The translations under genes and the position numbers were made by a program. The notes beneath the pieces are model-generated. The model searched no databases. It was not told where the DNA came from and worked only from the letters and a program-made list of their open reading frames with translations. 9,666 nucleotides of DNA from Sulfurospirillum sp. UBA6790 (lineage in GTDB: Bacteria > Campylobacterota > Campylobacteria > Campylobacterales > Sulfurospirillaceae). Positions 7,427 to 9,666 of this stretch are shown piece by piece (positions within the stretch are counted from its first letter, which is position 1; each line of letters opens with the position of its first letter). The DNA lies in assembly GCA_002452855.1 (NCBI GenBank), contig DKFS01000072.1, positions 1 to 9,666 on the forward strand, written 5' to 3'.

Positions 7427-8084
7427 TAGTTTTGAGCTTTTGGTTGCTCTTAAAAAAGCAGGCTATCCTAGGCGTGAACGAGATAGGCTATGGTGGCCAA
7501 AATCAAAGACGTTTTGGGTCATTGTAGGGGCAATTTTAACCCAACAAACCAAGTGGGAAAATGTCGAAAAAAGTATGGCCAGTTTAGAAAGTGCGGGGAT
7601 TGCTTCACTGGAAACTTTAGCAAAACTGGACGTGTCATCTTTAGCTGATTTGATTAAACCCAGTGGTTTTTACAATACGAAAGCGAAAAATTTACATCTC
7701 CTTTCACATGCGATTAACAATGTGTTTGGCGATTTTGAATCATTTTGTTTTAATGTTGATAGAGAGTGGCTTCTTTCACAAAAAGGAATAGGCGAAGAGA
7801 GCGCAGATTCTATTTTATGTTATGCCTGTGCCAAAGAGGTTCTGGTTGTTGATGCCTATACTTCAAGACTTTTAGAAGCCTTCGGGTATGAGTTTGATTC
7901 GTACGGCGCTTTACAAGAGTGGATGATTTATGGCCTGAGTGAAGCTTCTTCACAGATAGAAACGTTGTATGGAAGAGCAATCAGTATCAATGAACTGTAT
8001 GCGAGGTTTCATGGAAAAATTGTGGAGTTTTGTAAAGAAAATAGTAGTGGGAAAAAAGTGAATATTGAAAGTTTGGGCTTATAG
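7419..8084 (+). CDS. magIII: 3-methyladenine DNA glycosylase MagIII (HhH-GPD family)
   Basis: This is a base-excision glycosylase that removes 3-methyladenine from alkylated DNA. The helix-hairpin-helix motif is QKGIGEESAD at 121-130 and the catalytic aspartate is D145 (VVDAYTSR). The residue that is lysine in endonuclease III (GVGRK) is glutamate here (GIGEE), so it should be monofunctional without lyase activity. The C-terminal four-cysteine iron-sulfur loop of endonuclease III is absent. Strong resemblance to H. pylori MagIII is seen in LWWP, GAILTQ, RPSGFYN-like PSGFYNTKAK, ILCYACAKEV and YARFHGKIVEF. In the last, K200 is a candidate for the carbamylated lysine. I chose the ATG at 7419 (221 residues) because the N-terminus then aligns with MagIII (M-x-x-SFE) and AAGAG sits six bases before it. 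A TTG at 7383 would add 12 unsupported residues. It overlaps the preceding gene by 8 nt. Confidence 0.88.
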   Translation: MNSSFELLVALKKAGYPRRERDRLWWPKSKTFWVIVGAILTQQTKWENVEKSMASLESAGIASLETLAKLDVSSLADLIKPSGFYNTKAKNLHLLSHAINNVFGDFESFCFNVDREWLLSQKGIGEESADSILCYACAKEVLVVDAYTSRLLEAFGYEFDSYGALQEWMIYGLSEASSQIETLYGRAISINELYARFHGKIVEFCKENSSGKKVNIESLGL

Positions 8085-8091
8085 CCCAAAC
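8071..8091. terminator. Hairpin between convergent genes, probable bidirectional terminator
   Basis: GTTTGGGCT and AGCCCAAAC form a perfect 9-bp stem around a TAT loop. The magIII stop codon (8082-8084) lies in the loop and right arm. Thymine-rich stretches follow on both strands: from about 8102 on plus, and TTTC at once then TTTTTT further on for minus. The runs are not ideally placed, so termination efficiency is uncertain. Confidence 0.6.
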
Positions 8092-8096
8092 GATAT

Positions 8097-8324
8097 TTAG
8101 ATATTTTTCTCTTTTTTATAAGCAACAATCATTGCGTATGCTTCATCTTTGAGTTTTAATTTTTCTTTTTTAAGGCTATCAAGCTCTGCATCACTTATAT
8201 GTTCTCTGCCTTCATCCGCATCCGTAATTTTCTGATCAAGTTCATTGTGTTTTTCAAAAATTTTTGCAAAGTGTGCATTCTCAATTTTTAATTGTGAGAT
8301 AACCTCTCTGTATTCGTGTAACAT
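8097..8324 (-). CDS. YdcH / DUF465 family small protein
   Basis: This 75-residue protein is highly charged and lacks cysteine and membrane segments. It reads as two amphipathic helices joined near residues 36-44 (DADEGREHIS), with heptad-like leucine and isoleucine spacing typical of a small coiled-coil hairpin. The opening MLHEYREVISQLK, the central F-x-K-x-x-x-x-H-x-x-L-D and the LKKEKLKLKDEAY segment match the DUF465/YdcH family, whose members are 70-80 residues long. The molecular function of that family is not established. The start is well supported: AAAGGAG lies 5-6 nt before the ATG. It follows argJ on the same strand after 53 nt and converges with magIII. Its own promoter in that spacer is likely, so independent expression from argJ is plausible. 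Confidence 0.82.
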   Translation of the reverse strand: MLHEYREVISQLKIENAHFAKIFEKHNELDQKITDADEGREHISDAELDSLKKEKLKLKDEAYAMIVAYKKEKNI

Positions 8325-8330
8325 ACATTC

Positions 8331-8357
8331 TCCTTTAGTATTTGTTTTATTTTATCA
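8331..8357 (-). promoter_or_regulatory. Candidate extended -10 promoter and RBS of the DUF465 gene
   Basis: Read on the minus strand, TGATAAAAT (8357 to 8349) is an extended -10 element (TG-n-TAAAAT, five of six against TATAAT) preceded by a T-run. This is the kind of AT-rich sigma-70 promoter common in Campylobacterota. Transcription would begin near 8342. The ribosome-binding site AAAGGAG is at 8337-8331. No convincing -35 box is seen, which is usual in this phylum. Confidence 0.45.
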
Positions 8358-8377
8358 AAAAGTACATTATTTTGAAA

Positions 8378-9574
8378 TTAGGTACGATAATCCGCATTGA
8401 TCTTGACGTATTCATGCCCTAAATCACAACCATACGCCGTAAACGAACTCTCGCCGATTCCGAGTTCACAGTGAATGCGAAATGACTCTTTTTTCATAAC
8501 CGCAGCAGCTTTGCTTTCTGTCTCATTGTCTAAAGAGCGTTGGTCTTTTGAGTAAATCAGAACATCGTCATAGTGAATCACAAGGCTTTCTTCATTACAT
8601 GTAATGCCACTAGCGCCAATAGTCGAAGCGATACGTCCCCAGTTTGGGTCTTCTCCAAAAAGAGCTGTTTTGACAAGCAGTGAATTACTAAGTGCCTTAG
8701 CCGCTTTTTCTGCTTCTGCCACACTTTTAGCGCCGCTGACTTCAAACGCAACCACTTTGCTTGAGCCTTCGCCATCACGTACAAGCATCAAACTTAGCTC
8801 TTTGGTAATGCGGTTTAACGCTTCCTCAAATGCCTCTTTATCGTATGCATTGCTTTTACGAGATGCGACAAGCATGACGGTATCATTGGTGGATGTGTCT
8901 CCATCAACGCTAACAGCATTAAAAGAGGATTCGATACTTGGCAATAAAAGAGCATCCATATCCGTTTTTGGAATCGAAGCATCGGTTAAAATAAAACACA
9001 ACATAGTTGCCATAGCAGGATTAATCATTCCAGCACCTTTGCAAATCGCTGCGATATGAAAAAAGCTGCCATCTTCTAAAATAACTTTTAAGCAAAGTTC
9101 TTTTTTAAAACGGTCCGTTGTCATAATCGCTGACGCTGTTGAATGCGAATCTTTGGCATTAAAATCAAATGTGTCAAAAGCAGCTGAAAGTTTCTCAACA
9201 TTAAGACGATACCCAATAACGCCGGTTGAGCTCATAACAGGATTGTGCAGTGTTGGAAATTTTGTTTTCAGTTGTTCAAACAGTGTGTTAATATCTTCAA
9301 TACCTTTTTCGCCCGTCATAGCATTGGCATTTTTGGCATTCATCAAAATAAAATTGGTTTGAAAGCCTTTTGGGTAGCGCAAAAAATGTTTAATAGGTGC
9401 CGCTTGAAAGACGTTGGTTGTAAAAACTGCTGAAATGTCATAGGGTTCATTAGAACGAATAAACGCGACATCTTCTTTGCCATTGGGTTTAAAGCCTGCC
9501 GATACGCCTTGGCAGAAAAAACCTGCAACATTGTCCAGACCATTTTTAAGTGGAAGAAGTGTAAACATAGTCAT
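8378..9574 (-). CDS. argJ: Bifunctional glutamate N-acetyltransferase / amino-acid acetyltransferase ArgJ
   Basis: ArgJ moves the acetyl group from N-acetylornithine to glutamate in the cyclic arginine pathway. Bifunctional forms also use acetyl-CoA. The precursor cleaves itself between A189 and T190 within KGAGMINPAMATML (179-192), and T190 becomes the N-terminal nucleophile of the beta chain. Other hallmarks are SSTGVIG (115-121), DGDTSTNDT (224-232), GEDPNWGRI (307-315) and the C-terminal INADYRT. The 398-residue length is standard. Two ATGs stand at codons 1 and 3 (9574 and 9568). The first is 3-4 nt from AAGGA and the second is about 10 nt away, so either may be used. The ribosome-binding site lies in a small inverted repeat. 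No other arginine genes are in view. A TTACATGTAA palindrome lies inside the gene at 8595-8604. Confidence 0.96.
   Translation of the reverse strand: MTMFTLLPLKNGLDNVAGFFCQGVSAGFKPNGKEDVAFIRSNEPYDISAVFTTNVFQAAPIKHFLRYPKGFQTNFILMNAKNANAMTGEKGIEDINTLFEQLKTKFPTLHNPVMSSTGVIGYRLNVEKLSAAFDTFDFNAKDSHSTASAIMTTDRFKKELCLKVILEDGSFFHIAAICKGAGMINPAMATMLCFILTDASIPKTDMDALLLPSIESSFNAVSVDGDTSTNDTVMLVASRKSNAYDKEAFEEALNRITKELSLMLVRDGEGSSKVVAFEVSGAKSVAEAEKAAKALSNSLLVKTALFGEDPNWGRIASTIGASGITCNEESLVIHYDDVLIYSKDQRSLDNETESKAAAVMKKESFRIHCELGIGESSFTAYGCDLGHEYVKINADYRT
8595..8604. repeat. TTACATGTAA palindrome, copy 5 (in argJ)
   Basis: Perfect copy inside the minus-strand gene argJ. Here the codon phase differs (Ile-Thr-Cys-Asn), so the word is not tied to one tripeptide. 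Confidence 0.8.
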
Positions 9575-9590
9575 AAATCCTTTTGGATTT
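9575..9590 (-). promoter_or_regulatory. Small hairpin covering the argJ ribosome-binding site
   Basis: The minus-strand leader reads AAATCC-AAAA-GGATTT directly before the argJ ATG. This is a perfect 6-bp inverted repeat with a 4-nt loop. Part of the AAGGA ribosome-binding site lies in the loop and part in the right arm. The stem has only two G-C pairs, so it is weak; a regulatory role is only inferred. Confidence 0.35.
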
Positions 9591-9630
9591 GGTTAAGTGT
9601 GAAGAGAAAGTATTTTTAGTTAAAGCGTGT

Positions 9631-9666
9631 ATGAAAACAACAAAATTTCCCCAAGTTATGGAGAAA
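9631..9666 (+). CDS. Possible start of a divergent gene, cut by window edge
   Basis: An ATG at 9631 opens a frame (MKTTKFPQVMEK) that runs to the right edge without a stop. The frame is also open back to 9577. The ribosome-binding site is poor (TAAAG, weak), and only 12 codons are visible, so no family can be assigned. If real, it is divergent from argJ and the 56-nt space between them would hold both promoters. Equally, this could just be the argJ leader or an upstream minus-strand region. Confidence 0.3.
   Translation, partial: MKTTKFPQVMEK

Noticed and set aside
8355..8375. TCAAAA ... TTTTGA inverted repeat after argJ as a terminator
   Set aside because: Only 6 A/T-rich pairs around a 9-nt loop, too weak. 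The stretch fits better as promoter DNA for the DUF465 gene.
8604..9059. 151-codon plus-strand open frame antisense to argJ
   Set aside because: It lies wholly opposite a clear ArgJ coding region, has serine/alanine-rich shadow composition and no convincing ribosome-binding site.

Overview
The window reads as a compact, AT-rich chromosomal segment of a Campylobacterota (Epsilonproteobacteria) genome. The main evidence is the gene order folC - LytM/M23 peptidase - bactofilin (ccmA) - mfd, which is the helical-cell-shape locus known from Helicobacter pylori and Campylobacter jejuni. A MagIII-type 3-methyladenine glycosylase supports this. A free-living spirilloid genus such as Sulfurospirillum would fit, but the genus is a guess. 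No mobile element, CRISPR array, tRNA or rRNA is visible, and all genes share a similar base composition.

Positions 1-8084 carry one plus-strand block of seven genes with almost no space between them. They are a 5'-truncated GGDEF diguanylate cyclase, folC, a csd1-like membrane M23 peptidase, the bactofilin ccmA, mfd, a YmdB-type metallophosphoesterase and magIII. Junctions range from a 61-nt overlap (peptidase/ccmA) to a 9-nt gap (ccmA/mfd), so a single transcript with translational coupling is likely. The block ends in a 9-bp perfect hairpin at 8071-8091 that contains the magIII stop codon and lies between convergent genes.

Positions 8097-9574 carry two minus-strand genes: argJ, with a YdcH/DUF465 small protein downstream of it. 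The 53-nt spacer between them holds a plausible extended -10 promoter and a strong ribosome-binding site for the small protein. The last 90 bases hold the argJ leader, with a small hairpin over its ribosome-binding site, and possibly the first codons of a divergent plus-strand gene.

Functionally the plus-strand block combines nucleotide signalling (cyclic-di-GMP synthesis and a YmdB-like phosphodiesterase), folate metabolism, peptidoglycan trimming with its bactofilin scaffold, and DNA repair (transcription-coupled repair and alkylation base excision).

The most unusual signal is not a gene. The perfect 10-bp palindrome TTACATGTAA occurs five times in 9.7 kb, always inside coding sequence and in four different genes. 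That is far above chance expectation and suggests a genome-wide iterated palindrome or a protein or methylase recognition site.
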